Part shown: positions 10,459 through 21,481 of the stretch, in pieces
Layout: every line of letters starts with the position of its first letter
Numbering within the stretch: position 1 is the stretch's first letter
From: Sternotherus odoratus
Lineage: Eukaryota > Chordata > Testudines > Kinosternidae
DNA: 64,000 nt
Assembly: GCA_032164245.1 (NCBI GenBank)
Contig: JAVMKO010000010.1
Location: 30,888,189 to 30,952,188 of the forward strand
Reading direction: 5' to 3'
The notes under the pieces: generated by a model
Databases searched by the model: none
What the model was told of the DNA's origin: nothing
Seen by the model: only the letters and a program-made list of their open reading frames with translations
Program-made: the position numbers and the translations under genes

Positions 10459-13400
10459 ATGGAAGAGGTGGTGAAGGCCCTGGTCCAGGCCACTGCAGCC
10501 CAGCAGGAAGCTGTCCGGGTGCAGCAAGAGACCAACCAGCTGCTGATAACTCAGGCAGCCCAGGACCGAGCCACGTTGCAGGAGGTGATACGGCAGGTGA
10601 AAGCCCTGAGCACCATGGGCCGTGGGGGGCCTGACGACCGGCCACTACGGGCCAGCCATTTCCTGCAGAAGATGACGGCAGGCGACGACACCGAGGCCTA
10701 CCTGCTCGCCTTCGAGAGGACGGCCCTGCGTGAGGCTTGGCCCCGAGGACAGTGGGCAAGCATCCTGGCCCCTTTTCTGTGCGGGGAGGCCCAGAAGGCC
10801 TATTTCGACCTGGCACCTGAGGCCGCTGCGGACTACCCCCAGCTGAAGGCCGAGATCCTGGCCAGAGCGGGAGTAACGCCAGCCCTGCGGGCCCAGCGGT
10901 TTCATGAGTGGAGGTACGAGGTCGGCAAGACCCCGAGGACTCAGCTGTTCGACCTGATCCACCTTGCCCAGAAGTGGTTACGGCCCGAGACCCACAGCCC
11001 GGAGAAGATGATCGAGATCCTGGTGCTGGACAGGTATATGCGGGGGTTACCACCTGAGCTAAGGGGGTGGGTCCGAAAGAACGATCCCCCCTCCTACGAC
11101 GAGCTGGTAGCCCTCGTAGAGAGACACCTTGCCTCCCAGGAGTTGTCACAAACTACCACGGAGGGGCTGCGGGTAACTAGAAGGCCGGCCTCCAGACAAA
11201 AGCCCCGGATTGCCAAGACCCCAAGCCGCTATAGGGAGGAAGAAGAGGAGGCCGGGAGACGGCCTGAGAGCTTGGACAGACTTGGGGACTGGGGGAACGG
11301 GACTCGGGGGGTAGGGCCGAACAGCCCGAAAACTGGGGGGCTGTCCCGAGCCGGGAGACGCTGCTATGCTTGTGGGGAAATGGGACACCTAGCCGCTCAG
11401 TGCCCAAATCGGGTCAACCCCATGGAATGTGACTTGGGGGGTATGGGGGATCCATGCGACCTGGTGAACCAAGTGGGGGTCGCGATGGCTCCCCATAGAT
11501 ATACCCGGCCTGTTAAAATGAATGGCATTAAGACCACCGCACTAGTAGACTCAGGGAGTGCGGTTACGCTGGTCTCCGGGATGTTGATCAGCCAGGACCA
11601 GCTGTCCCGGGCCAAGCGCTCGGCAGTATCCTGTGTGCATGGGGATATAAACTATTACCCCACTGTCTCTGTAAGCCTAGACGTCCTGGGACACCCCACA
11701 AAAGTAGTGGTGGGCGTAGTCCCGAGGCTCCCCTACCCAGTCCTCATTGGACGAGACTTCCCCGACTTTGACAGCCTGCTCCCCGGGCGGGGGACAGAAG
11801 GAGTTAGTGCCAGGGTCCCGGAGGTGACGCCGAGGGGTCCCGGGGCACCAGCTTTCCGGGAGTTTGACCCGGAATTATTCTCTGTGGGTGGGGGGTCCCG
11901 GAAGTCTCGGAGGGAGAGGAGGGCAGCCAAGGCGTTAGGGACAAGAATCCTGACCCAATACCGGAGGGCTGCACTAGTGGGGGAACGAGGAAGCCCCCAG
12001 GGAAGGAGGACCAGGCGGGCGGTGAGGGAGACAGACGCCGGGCCCAGTGCGCCCCAGGCAGCCCCCGAAGGGGAGGCGGAGGTAGATACCCCGGAGTTGG
12101 GGTCAATTGGCCCGGCCACGGAGAATTTTGGGCAAGATCAGGCCAACGACCCACTCTACCAAAATATCCGCGGCGAAGTGGTGGAGGTAAATGGGACCCC
12201 GGTAGAGGGGAAAAGTAAGGGCCGAGGGCCGTATTATATAATCAAGGGGGACCTGCTGTATAGGGTAGTCCCGATGCATGACATGTCGGTGGAACAACTT
12301 TTGGTGCCACGGAAGCATCAGAGGGGCATATTGGACCTGGCTCACAGCCACCTCTTCGGGGGCCACCTGGGGGTGGAGAAGACCCTCGATCGGGTCATGA
12401 AGAGGTTCTTCTGGCCAGGGGTCCATGCAGCGGTCCGGCGGTATTGCGCCTCCTGCCCGGAGTGTCAATTGCACGCCCCCCGGCCCCACTTGCGGGCCCC
12501 TTTAGTGCCCCTCCCCATCATAGAGGTCCCATTCGAGAGGATCGCCATGGACCTGGTAGGCCCACTGGAGAAGTCTGCCAGGGGCCATCGACACATACTG
12601 GTCGTGCTGGACTACGCCACCCGGTACCCCGAGGCTGTGCCTTTACGGAATACGCTGTCTAAGACCATAGCTCGAGAGTTGCTACAGATCTTTGCCCGAG
12701 TAGGGATACCAAAGGAGATCCTGACAGACCAAGGGACTCCCTTTATGTCCAAGTTAATGAAGGACCTATGTGGCCTACTCCGGGTGCGGACGATAAGGAC
12801 GTCTGTGTACCATCCCCAGACGGACGGCCTGGTCGAACGGTTCAACCGGACGTTGAAGAGTATGCTGCGGAAGGTAGTGAGCCGGGACGGGAAGGATTGG
12901 GACACCCTGCTCCCCTACCTCCTGTTTGCCGTAAGGGAGGTGCCCCAGGCCTCCACGGGATTCGCGCCGTTCGAGCTGTTGTATGGACGCCACCCTCGGG
13001 GCATACTTGACATCGCCAAGGAGGGTTGGGAAGAACAGCCAAACCTGGGGAGAAATGTTGTTGAACATGTAGTGCGGATGAAAGAAAGGATAGCCCAAGT
13101 CACCCCCATAGTGAGAGAACACCTGGAGAAGGCACAAGAGGCCCAGCGGACGTACTACAACCGCCGAGCGAGAAGCCGGAAGTTCCAGGTGGGAGACCGG
13201 GTGATGGTGCTGGTACCCACGGCTGAGAGCAAGTTGTTGGCCCAGTGGCAAGGGCCGTATGAAGTAATAGAAGCCGTGGGGGACGTGGACTATAGAGTCC
13301 GACAGCCGGGACGCCGGAAACAGGAACAAATATACCACGTCAACCTACTAAAGCCGTGGCAGGAAAGAGACGCTCTAGTGGTTGCGCTGGGGGCGCCACC

Positions 13401-14913
13401 CCGGGAGGGCAGCCCACCCGGCCGGGTGGGGATATCCCCGGACCTGACCCCAAACCAGCGTGCAGAAGTGGTCCACATGATCCGGCGTAACCGAGATGTG
13501 TTCTCGGAGACACCGGGCCGGACTACTGAGGTGCACCACCACATCCTCACCGAGCCAGGAGTAAAGGTGCACGTTAAGCCCTACCGTATCCCAGAAGCAA
13601 AGAGGAAAGAAATCCGAGCGGAGGTCCAGAAGATGCTAAGGCTAGGGGTCATCGAGGAATCCCATAGCCAGTGGTCTAGCCCCGTGGTCTTGGTGCCTAA
13701 ACCAGACGGCACGGTCAGGTTCTGTAATGACTTCCGGAGGTTGAATGATGTCTCACGGTTCGACGCGTACCCACTACCCCGGATAGACGAGCTGATTGAC
13801 CGGCTAGGCTCGGCTCGGTTTATGTCGACCCTAGACCTGACCAAGGGATATTGGCAGATCCCCCTAGCCAAGGCAGATAAGGAGAAGACGGCCTTTGCCA
13901 CCCCGGAGGGGTTGTTCCAGTATACTGTCCTCCCCTTTGGGTTACACGGGGCCCCCGCCACTTTCCAGCGGCTAATGGATAAACTGTTGAGACCCCATAG
14001 GCAGTACGCGGCCGCCTATCTGGACGACGTCATCATATACAGCCCAGACTGGGAGACGCACTTGAGGAAGGTGGAGGCCGTCTTAGATACCCTGAGGAAG
14101 GCAGGGCTGACCGCAAATCCCCCCAAGTGCTCGATTGGGCTAGCAGAGGCTAAATATCTCGGGTACGTGGTAGGGAGGGGCGTAGTGAAGCCCCAACTTA
14201 ACAAGCTGGAAGCAATCCAGAAGTGGCCCCGACCTATCCGAAAGAAACAGGTCAGGGCGTTTCTAGGGTTGGTCGGGTACTACCGACGGTTCATCCCCCA
14301 TTTTGCCACCCGGGCCTGCCCGTTGACCGACCTGACGAGAGCCCGTGGCCCAGACATTGTGAAGTGGTCCGATGCCGCTGAGGGAGCATTTGGGGACCTG
14401 CGGACAGCCCTCTGTACCGACCCCGTGCTGATAGCCCCAGACTGGAAGGAGGAGTTCATCCTACAGACAGACGCCTCTGAGGTAGGGCTGGGAGCGGTAC
14501 TCTCCCAGCTAAGGGACGGTGAAGACCACCCGGTTCTATTCCTCAGCCGGAAGCTCCTGCCCAGAGAACGGAAATACGCTGTAGTAGAAAAGGAGTGCCT
14601 GGCGGTGAAGTGGGCCATAGAGAGCCTCCGCTATTATCTACTCGGTCGACGGTTTACCCTAGTCACGGACCATGCCCCGCTGAAGTGGATGCATCAAAAT
14701 AAGGACAGCAATGCGAGGGTTACGAGATGGTTCCTCTCGCTACAACCCTTCCACTTCCGCGTACAACATCGGTCCGGGCCCCTACATGGGAATGCGGACG
14801 GTCTATCGAGGATACACTGTTCTGCGACCCAAGTAGCCCAACCCCATGGTGTTGCGCAGGGGGGGGGGATGTGTGGTAGACCCAGGGCAGGCAGCTGCCA
14901 GAAGGATCTGTAA
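10459..14913 (+). CDS. Gag-Pol polyprotein of Gmr1-type Gypsy element (1484 aa)
   Basis: Single ORF encoding capsid and replication enzymes of the retrotransposon. Order seen: a Gln-rich, probably coiled N terminus (1-60); a capsid segment at about 146-228 that resembles a SCAN domain ([42 protein letters not shown]); a CCHC zinc knuckle [14 protein letters not shown] (302-315); a retropepsin with ALVDSGSA (Asp364); an integrase with an HHCC finger (about 629-672), a DD35E core (Asp698, Asp757, Glu793) and a GPY module (932-934); a reverse transcriptase (about 1020-1230) with YLDD at 1187-1190; and an RNase H with TDAS (Asp1338), ending near 1460. Integrase lies before reverse transcriptase, unlike most Ty3/Gypsy elements. 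Gag and pol are in one frame with no frameshift or stop. The C-terminal codons run into the 3' LTR. All key catalytic residues are present. Confidence 0.95.
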   Translation: MEEVVKALVQATAAQQEAVRVQQETNQLLITQAAQDRATLQEVIRQVKALSTMGRGGPDDRPLRASHFLQKMTAGDDTEAYLLAFERTALREAWPRGQWASILAPFLCGEAQKAYFDLAPEAAADYPQLKAEILARAGVTPALRAQRFHEWRYEVGKTPRTQLFDLIHLAQKWLRPETHSPEKMIEILVLDRYMRGLPPELRGWVRKNDPPSYDELVALVERHLASQELSQTTTEGLRVTRRPASRQKPRIAKTPSRYREEEEEAGRRPESLDRLGDWGNGTRGVGPNSPKTGGLSRAGRRCYACGEMGHLAAQCPNRVNPMECDLGGMGDPCDLVNQVGVAMAPHRYTRPVKMNGIKTTALVDSGSAVTLVSGMLISQDQLSRAKRSAVSCVHGDINYYPTVSVSLDVLGHPTKVVVGVVPRLPYPVLIGRDFPDFDSLLPGRGTEGVSARVPEVTPRGPGAPAFREFDPELFSVGGGSRKSRRERRAAKALGTRILTQYRRAALVGERGSPQGRRTRRAVRETDAGPSAPQAAPEGEAEVDTPELGSIGPATENFGQDQANDPLYQNIRGEVVEVNGTPVEGKSKGRGPYYIIKGDLLYRVVPMHDMSVEQLLVPRKHQRGILDLAHSHLFGGHLGVEKTLDRVMKRFFWPGVHAAVRRYCASCPECQLHAPRPHLRAPLVPLPIIEVPFERIAMDLVGPLEKSARGHRHILVVLDYATRYPEAVPLRNTLSKTIARELLQIFARVGIPKEILTDQGTPFMSKLMKDLCGLLRVRTIRTSVYHPQTDGLVERFNRTLKSMLRKVVSRDGKDWDTLLPYLLFAVREVPQASTGFAPFELLYGRHPRGILDIAKEGWEEQPNLGRNVVEHVVRMKERIAQVTPIVREHLEKAQEAQRTYYNRRARSRKFQVGDRVMVLVPTAESKLLAQWQGPYEVIEAVGDVDYRVRQPGRRKQEQIYHVNLLKPWQERDALVVALGAPPREGSPPGRVGISPDLTPNQRAEVVHMIRRNRDVFSETPGRTTEVHHHILTEPGVKVHVKPYRIPEAKRKEIRAEVQKMLRLGVIEESHSQWSSPVVLVPKPDGTVRFCNDFRRLNDVSRFDAYPLPRIDELIDRLGSARFMSTLDLTKGYWQIPLAKADKEKTAFATPEGLFQYTVLPFGLHGAPATFQRLMDKLLRPHRQYAAAYLDDVIIYSPDWETHLRKVEAVLDTLRKAGLTANPPKCSIGLAEAKYLGYVVGRGVVKPQLNKLEAIQKWPRPIRKKQVRAFLGLVGYYRRFIPHFATRACPLTDLTRARGPDIVKWSDAAEGAFGDLRTALCTDPVLIAPDWKEEFILQTDASEVGLGAVLSQLRDGEDHPVLFLSRKLLPRERKYAVVEKECLAVKWAIESLRYYLLGRRFTLVTDHAPLKWMHQNKDSNARVTRWFLSLQPFHFRVQHRSGPLHGNADGLSRIHCSATQVAQPHGVAQGGGMCGRPRAGSCQKDL
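14858..14871 (+). other. Polypurine tract of the Gmr1-type element
   Basis: AGGGGGGGGGGATG lies immediately before the 3' LTR, the usual priming site for plus-strand synthesis. It overlaps the last codons of the ORF. Confidence 0.75.
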
Positions 14914-15365
14914 TTAGAAGGGTTACTACAGGGGAATTGGGTCCAGCTGAGCAAAGCTGCCACAGCCAGGAGCAGGGCCAGCTGAGGCCAGTTAAGGAGG
15001 CTGCCAGAGCCCTTTAAAGAGACTCCTCCCCAGGGAGGAGTGTGGGAGTTTGAGGAGTGAGTTGGAGGCAGTAGGAGCTAGAAGAGTGAATTTGGTAAAA
15101 GCAGAGGAGTGTGCAGAGTAAGTTGAGGGAAGCAGGGACAGAGAGGCTGCTGGCAAGCAGGGGACCAGAACAAAAGGGTCCCTCCCAGGGGGAACCTAGC
15201 TTTCCTAGGCTGCAGGAGCCTGACCCTGAGAGAGAGAGAGACAGGGAGTGGGCTGCTAAGGAGCAGCAGAAACACGGGGTCTGCTTCAGCCTGGCCAGGG
15301 CGCCAGTGCTGTGCCAGAACCCCAAAGGACTTGAGTCAGGGGAGCCGAGGAGCCACCTTGTCACA
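14872..15365 (+). repeat. 3' LTR of the Gmr1-type element
   Basis: 494 bp, the same length and, by eye, the same sequence as the 5' LTR. Followed by the GTAT target duplication. Confidence 0.95.
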
Positions 15366-15369
15366 GTAT

Positions 15370-15820
15370 GTATTTGTATCATAAAGTAGATTCTGGAAAA
15401 GATTCTCTGTGTAATTAGCAGATCAGTAGGACTGATCTTTAATATCAATACAATAATAATTCACTCCTTGATACACTCTGACTATAACTAATACAAATTA
15501 CTAACAATGAGAAAAATACATAACTATCAACAGCATAATCGGTCCTTTCACAAAAGGATAGAAAGCACTTGATTCTTCATTCTAGTAGTTGCTGATAAAT
15601 TCCTGGTCAATACATGCATGCTACTACACTGTGAAATTACTTCTCATACAAATTAAATTAATTAGATAATTACACAATAATTAATAAAGAGAAATCCACC
15701 ACCAAAATAGCAATAAATGATTTCTAGCTAAAGGAAAAATTACATTTAGTTAACCGATATGCATGCTATATACCTAATTTCTCACTATCAATTTGGGAGC
15801 AGTTGCACAGAGCTGTTCTA
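15370..15820. other. AT-rich intron sequence
   Basis: No gene or recognisable repeat seen. Confidence 0.5.
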
Positions 15821-15822
15821 TA

Positions 15823-16129
15823 CAGTAGACTCTCGATTATCCAGGATGACAGGGGAAAAATTAATCCTGGTTAATAAAATCCCAGATAATCATCATCCAT
15901 AGGAAATATGGGGAAGCGGGGTTGGTTCACCAGCCATCCTGCACTGGGGGCAGGAGTTGTTGGTTCACTGGCTGCCCTGCGCCCTGGTGGGGGGTTTTGT
16001 GTGTGCGCGCTTGGGGTGGCAACAAAGCCAGAGCCGGCCTTGTGAGTTACACGTATTTTTTTTTTTTTAATACATCCTGGTTAATCCACATCCTGGTTAA
16101 CCCAATTCTGGATAATCGAGAGTCTACTG
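15823..16129. mobile_element. pogo/Tigger-like MITE
   Basis: Perfect 22-bp terminal inverted repeats beginning CAGTAGACTCTCGATTATCC, flanked by TA at 15821-15822 and 16130-16131. The interior also contains ATCCTGGTTAA motifs in repeated form. Non-coding. The CAGT ends plus TA duplication fit pogo/Tigger-type transposition. Confidence 0.9.
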
Positions 16130-16261
16130 TATATGGACTGCATGTAAGTTACAGCTATAAGCAAGTTTGACCAAGTCAATTTTTCCACGTACACACAGTC
16201 AAATACACAGAGATAACAGATTATAAAATAAAAAATCACTTTGAAGTCAGATAGTCTAGTC

Positions 16262-16499
16262 CAGTGGTTCTCAGACTTTTTGTAGTGGTGACCCCTTTCC
16301 CACACCGGGCCTCTAAGCACGACCCCCCCCTCGGGGTCAGGCGGGGTGGGGGAGGTGTGCCAGCAGCCCACTGCGGCAGGGACATGGGCTGCCTGCAGCA
16401 GCAGAGGCTGGATGCCAGCGGCATTGTTCGGGGCCGGCTGCTGGCAGGAGGGGCTCACAACCTCCAGAGGGGTCCCACCCCCCACTTTGAGAACCAATG
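16262..16499. mobile_element. hAT-type MITE inside the old CR1
   Basis: Ends CAGTGGTTCTCA and TGAGAACCAATG form short inverted repeats. An exact 8-bp target duplication GTCTAGTC flanks it (16254-16261 and 16500-16507). GC-rich non-coding body. Confidence 0.92.
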
Positions 16500-16667
16500 G
16501 TCTAGTCTGACCTCCTGCATAACACAGGCCATAGGACTCCCCTGAATTAATTCTTGTTTGAACTGGAGCATATCTTTTAGAAAAACATCCAATCTTGATG
16601 TAAAAGTGTCCAGTGATGGGGAATCCAACACTAACCGTGGCAAATTATTCCAGTAGTTAATTACCCT

Positions 16668-17166
16668 CACAGTGAGATGACAAGTAGGAAGGGTATGGGG
16701 GGGTCAAATGCTCCCCTTGATATTGGCTTGCTTGGGTCAGGATGCAGAGGCAGGGTTGCCAACTGTCTAATCACACAAACCTAAAAACCCTTGCCCCGTA
16801 CCTTCCTCAAGCCCCTGCTCCTGCCATGCCCCTTCTCATGTCCTCAGCACTGAGCCCAGGAAGGGAGTGGGCTACCTCTGCCTCCCAGCAGGGCCCTCTC
16901 AGGCAGAAGGGGCTCCATCCGCTTCTGTCCAGCTGCAAGAGTGGCTGAATGTGCGGGAGTGGAGGGAGGCGCAGGGAGAGAAGGACAGAGTCCCCTCACC
17001 CCCAGGTAACAACTTGAGATGGGGAGTGTGTGGCAGCCTCAACCTGGGCACAGGATAGGAGGGAAGAGTCATAGGGTAGAGGAGACATTTGGGATGGTCA
17101 CGTCCTCCCCTTTAGATTGTGCCCCCCTTTCATCCCCATATGGGGAGGCATGAGTCGTTTTTGCCC
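16668..17166. mobile_element. Unclassified insertion splitting the CR1
   Basis: About 500 bp with no CR1 similarity, lying between the halves of a CR1 segment that would otherwise be continuous (…ACCCTCAC / TTGTTAAAAATGTG…). It contains GGGTTGCCAACTGTCTAAT and a G/C-rich middle. No clear terminal repeats, and boundaries are approximate. Confidence 0.5.
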
Positions 17167-17690
17167 TCATTGTTAAAAATGTGCATCTTATTTCTAGTCT
17201 AAATTTGTTTAGCTTCAACTTCCAGACATTGAATCTTCATCTGCTAGACTGAAGAGCCCATTATCAGCATTTTGTAACCTATGTAATTCCCTACAGACTG
17301 CGATAAAATCACCCTTTAACTTTCACTTTGATAAACTAAATAGATTGAGTTATTTCAGTCTTTCACTCTAAGGCATGTTTTAAATCCTTTAATCATTCTC
17401 ATTGCTCTTCTCTGAACCCTCTCTACTTTTTCAATGTCTTTCTTGAACTGTTTACATCAGAACTGGACACAGTATTCCAGCAGTGGTCAGACCAGTGCCA
17501 AATACAGAGTTAAGACTGCTTGTACTTGATATTTTCCTTTTTATGCATCCATGGATTGCATTCACCCTTTGGCCAGAGTGTTGCACAGGGAGTTTATGTT
17601 CTGCTAATTATCCACCACAGCTCCAAAGTCTTTTCCAGAACCACTGCTTCCCAGGATACTCTGCCATCCTGTAGGTAGGTCCTTCATTCT

Positions 17691-19139
17691 TTGTTCCTGA
17701 GTGCTTTTGAGAATACTACTCTACATGTGTAACTACCTGACAGCATATGCAAATTTGTCAAGCCTAACATTATTCTAGGCATAAAATTTCAGGTGCAAAA
17801 TCAGAGGCCAGGTTGAGGATTAGAAACACAAGGGCATAATGTCTCTTTCAAAAACAGATATGCAAAATTTTTGTAAAGTTCTTAAAAAGGAGCACTTTGT
17901 GTATTGTCCCAGATATCTCTATATTTACAGAGATTTTAAATTTTTTTCTAGCCCATGCACAAGAAGAGTTCTTCTGGTTTAATATATGTTTCTAATTACT
18001 TAAAAAGCTGCATTACTTATACAAGAGAATATTCTCTTGTCAGATGTGAATTTAAAAGTTAAGATGTGTGCTATCTTATTTTGTGTAAAAACAAAAACAA
18101 ACACCCCCCCATAAGAATATGTTAAAAAAAAATGTACTGTGCATTTGCAGAAGTTGAGTTTTAAACTTCAGTAACTTTGCCACTGTTAAATTACTCTTAT
18201 TATTTTTATCTGCCCAGTAGAAAGACCATGTTTTACATTATAGATAGTGTGTGCCACAAACTGTATTTTGAACTGAAATAGTCCTACTTACAAGTGATCC
18301 CCAAAACATTCAAGCTAGTAAACTACAAGGGCTATATTCGAGTTTCAGTTACATTAAGAGTTACTGTAGAGTTATTCTGCTGTAGCTGAGATCAGAATCT
18401 GGCTCCTAGTTTTTTTTAAACACTTAGGTAACAAACAATGAAACCAAATTCCTTTCCCCCCCAATTATACAAATTCAATTTTTGGAGTATACCAGGAAAG
18501 TATCAATCTAGAGTTTTAAACCCCGGGATACGGGTATTTATTTAAATGGAAGAGCAATACCAACCCTACCCACAACTATGATAACATAGTAAGTCAAAAT
18601 TATTTATGTATTTACTATGATCTACCAGTACAAACGTTCCATTGTAAATCTGAACTAGAGAAATAAAACTGTAGGTGCAAGTTTCAGTGAAGAAGGCACT
18701 GCGTCAAATCAAAGTATATCATTTTTTTTCTTCTTCCACTCAGACACAAGGACAATTTATTTACTGTATAAAATATATAGCATTTGTCATTTGCCGGTGG
18801 TGAAACTTAAAAAGAAAGAGGAATTATTCATAAAATTTCCCAGCCTGGCCCTCACTTGATCAGTACTAGAAGGAGCCGTGAGTGAACAAACCAGCAAAAA
18901 AAAGTTGCATTGGATCCAGAGAATTCCATGCCATTTATGGCAGCATTGCTTTTTACAACTTAGGCTTGCCAGACCAAGCCTAAGGTTAGCTATTAACTCC
19001 TTCACATCTGGAAACCTAATTTAGGCGACTAAAAATCTGAGAGAAATCTGAGAAAGAGAAATACTGTCTGCTCCAAATAAAAGCCAAGGGATAGATACCA
19101 TTTTATAGAACTTTATACTGGGGTATTAGAATGTGGGAA
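17691..19139. other. Intron sequence, no gene seen
   Basis: AT-rich single-copy-looking sequence with short A, T and C runs. No exon, RNA gene or named repeat recognised. Confidence 0.5.
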
Positions 19140-19289
19140 ATATACTGGCAAAACAACAGATTGATTGAACTGAAATTCTATCACCACATTTCAGAGGAGT
19201 CTATAGATAGACTCCTATATAGTGATAGACTCCTCTGAAATGTGGTGACAGAATTTCAGTTTAATCAATCTGTTGTTTTGCCAGTATAT
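19140..19289. repeat. Long near-perfect inverted repeat (hairpin)
   Basis: Left arm 19140-19204 and right arm 19225-19289 are 65 bp each and pair at 63 of 65 positions, with a 20-bp spacer. The core ATAGACTCCT motif also occurs in the spacer. A transcript in either direction would fold into a single long hairpin. It could be a MITE, a recent palindromic duplication or a small-RNA precursor. The sequence alone does not decide. Confidence 0.95.
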
Positions 19290-19299
19290 AGTATTCAGT

Positions 19300-19960
19300 T
19301 CAATACTATTATCATTATTTAGTATTTGTATTACCATAGTACCTCAGAGCCCTAGTCATGGACCAGGATCCCATTGCTTTAGGCACCCAACAGACATACA
19401 ACAAAAAGACAGTCCCTCTGCAAAGAGCTTACAATCTAAGTATATAAGACAACGGTGGGTAGACAGACAGATGAGTACATGGAGTCAATACTGCCAGCAT
19501 GATATGCACGGGTCTCAGCACATGAAAAGCATAGCCATTGTCAAGTGTTTTCTAGACATCACAGATAAGGAGAGTTTTAAGGAGAATTTTGAAGGAGGAG
19601 AATGAGTAGTTTTGCAGATGTTTATGGGAAATACCTCCTCAGTGTGAAGGGCCGTATGGGAGAAAGAAAAAGGTGCTTGTCTGAAAATTTAACAAGTGGG
19701 CAATGGAGGCTGTCATCATGCGCCGATCAGAAGTGAACGTGGATTGTGAATGAGAGGTGTGGAGTGATTTTGAAGGATCTTGAAAGTGAATACAAGCATC
19801 TTATGTTTGAGGTGATGGAGAGGGGGAACCACTGGAGAGATGCAAAGAGCTGCTCTTGCCTCCCTGAGCTGCCAAGGGAGAGTTCCCCAGGGAAAAAAGA
19901 TTGAGCATCCTGTGACTTACTGAAGAAAGAATCAGTTTTTACACCATGAGCCATGTTTGT
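19300..19960. repeat. Probable dispersed repeat, family not named
   Basis: The text (TAGTCATGGACCAGGATCCC, CTTACAATCTAAGTATA, AATTTAACAAGTGGGCAATG) has the character of a widespread reptilian interspersed repeat. I cannot assign a class, and no reading frame persists. Confidence 0.4.
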
Positions 19961-19971
19961 TCTAAAATCTG

Positions 19972-20095
19972 AGGCCTTGTCTACACTAAAAAATTAAGTC
20001 AGCTTAACTATGTTGCTCTGGGGTGTAAAAAATCCAGAGTCTGAGTGGCACAGTTAAACTGATCTAACCCCCAGTGTAGATAGCACTAGGTAACT
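19972..20095. mobile_element. Fragment of a TIR-type repeat
   Basis: Begins GGCCTTGTCTACACTA and ends near CCCAGTGTAGATAGCA, giving short imperfect inverted ends. A similar GGCTTGGTCTACACTACC start is seen at 37254. Confidence 0.5.
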
Positions 20096-21006
20096 AGGTT
20101 TTACTAGGAAATCTATATGCTCATATCTCTATTTTCACAGTACTTTTAAATAAAAATCCTTACAAAAAATTTATTGTGCCTATAATATTGGTGTCACTTG
20201 TTGATAATGAATTATTTAACTTCCCTTATTTGGCCTCTTGGAAAAACTTCCACAAAACCCAAACAGCTACAACTATTTAATATGGGACAGGAATTCATTG
20301 TTGGCTGGATGCATGATGCAGCATGTTCTTCAGAACATACATCTTTTCAATTGGTCTGCAAGATTAAGAGTAAATCACTAACTTTTTTAGAATAAAATTC
20401 AATTATATTTTTATTTACCAAAATGCTTCAAAATGTGCCAGGAATCATCATCTAGATTGTAAAAGAAAATGTCCTACATTTAACTGAGAATATCAGGAAA
20501 AAATTTTTAGTCTAATAATTGTTCTGAAAGAGTTAATTAATCTATACAACAGTTATTTCAAAACTTTTCTCTGGTACAATGGCTTTGAAAATATAAAAAT
20601 ATGGAAAAACTGTTGCTCTCTCAAAAGACATCTCTTACAGAAGACATTTAACTCAGATAACCCAAAGCCTATTTTTTGTATTTACAAATATTCCTCCTCT
20701 CCTCAGTTTTAAATAATTATTTGAAAGCTTAGAAATTATATTTTTACTGAATTTTGAATAAATTTTTACTTCATCACTGGCTTCCTTCAGCAGGTTGCTC
20801 ATAAAGCATGAGACAATAGCATCTTTTTCAGCAAAGAACTGTAAACTAATATTTAAAAAGTAGGTGAAGTTTGGGGTCAGTGTCTCTTTAAGAATGCAAT
20901 TTTTTTCAAAAGGGTGTCAGGTGATCTAACAGACTGATAGCCCTCCCATCAAGATAAGCCATCTAAGTGGGATGAAGGATGAAGTTTGTCTTATAAATGT
21001 ACTTAC
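20096..21006. other. Intron sequence next to PEAK1 exon 2
   Basis: AT-rich, with no repeat recognised. It borders the exon 2 donor site. Confidence 0.5.
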
Positions 21007-21194
21007 CTAAATTGCTGTATGTAGCACTGCAAGGACTCAAGTCAGAAGAATCTGAAGTTTCCTCATCCGCTTGTGGGACATAGGGAGTTGACACTGGTAT
21101 GACTGAGGCATTGCCACCAATGTCCTGCTTCACAAACACAGCTCTTGGAATCTGAGGAGACATATCTTCTACTGTAGTCTCATCTGGCACTTGA
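21007..21194 (-). CDS. PEAK1: PEAK1 coding exon 2
   Basis: This 188-nt exon encodes residues 1055-1118 of the joined frame. It starts with the last base of a serine codon begun in exon 1 and ends with the first base of a glycine codon completed in exon 3. The acceptor has a pyrimidine-rich tract ending in CAG at 21195-21197, and the donor is TTAG|GTAAGT with the intron starting at 21006. The encoded segment is acidic and serine-rich with no folded domain apparent, in keeping with the long disordered linker of PEAK1. It is separated from exon 1 by 17.3 kb and from exon 3 by 19.7 kb, both full of transposons. Confidence 0.93.
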
Positions 21195-21481
21195 CTGAAA
21201 CAAACAAACAAAATTCACCTGGTGGCCAAAGCTACCTGCCATATGTTATCAGTAAAACACTAGGTTTAGAATAATAAAATGCCTTTAGGTAAAAGGCGAA
21301 GAACCGGGAAACGGAAACAAAAATGTCTCTCTTTCACCTCTCCAAATTTTTTACAATGACTTTCTAGCAAGTTGTTTTTCTTTCTCCTCACTAAAGTGCA
21401 TTCACTTTTCACTACAGTATTAATGGTAGGAAATATCTTTTGTACCGAAGTATCACAAAATGTTTCACACAATTGAGTATA

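Larger units (their letters stand above)
9887..15369 (+). mobile_element. Complete Gmr1-type Ty3/Gypsy LTR retrotransposon
   Basis: The element consists of two 494-bp LTRs (9891-10384 and 14872-15365), which appear identical by eye, flanked by a 4-bp target duplication GTAT (9887-9890 and 15366-15369). A primer-binding-site candidate, a G-rich polypurine tract and one uninterrupted gag-pol ORF lie between them. The pol order is protease, integrase, reverse transcriptase, RNase H, which marks the Gmr1-like clade. It lies in PEAK1 intron 2, antisense to the gene. Identical LTRs and an open ORF point to a very recent insertion. No env-like ORF is present. Confidence 0.95.
16224..17690 (-). mobile_element. 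Old CR1-type LINE interrupted by later insertions
   Basis: CR1-like sequence runs antisense in pieces. 16224-16261 and 16500-16667 give the C terminus (WNNLPRLVLDSPSLDTFTSR, then LDVFLKDML). About 17167-17690 gives upstream pol (plus strand reads CAGAACTGGACACAGTATTC). A hAT element sits at 16262-16499 and an unclassified insertion at about 16668-17166. It is more diverged than the copies at 4813 and 37436, so the host LINE is older. Confidence 0.8.

Noticed and set aside
10448..11149. 233-codon minus-strand ORF in the Gypsy element
   Set aside because: Shadow of the GC-rich gag-pol frame on the other strand. No domain pattern of its own.
12103..13338. Several 100-190-codon antisense ORFs in the Gypsy integrase region
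   Set aside because: Same cause: long open antisense frames follow from codon bias of the real ORF.
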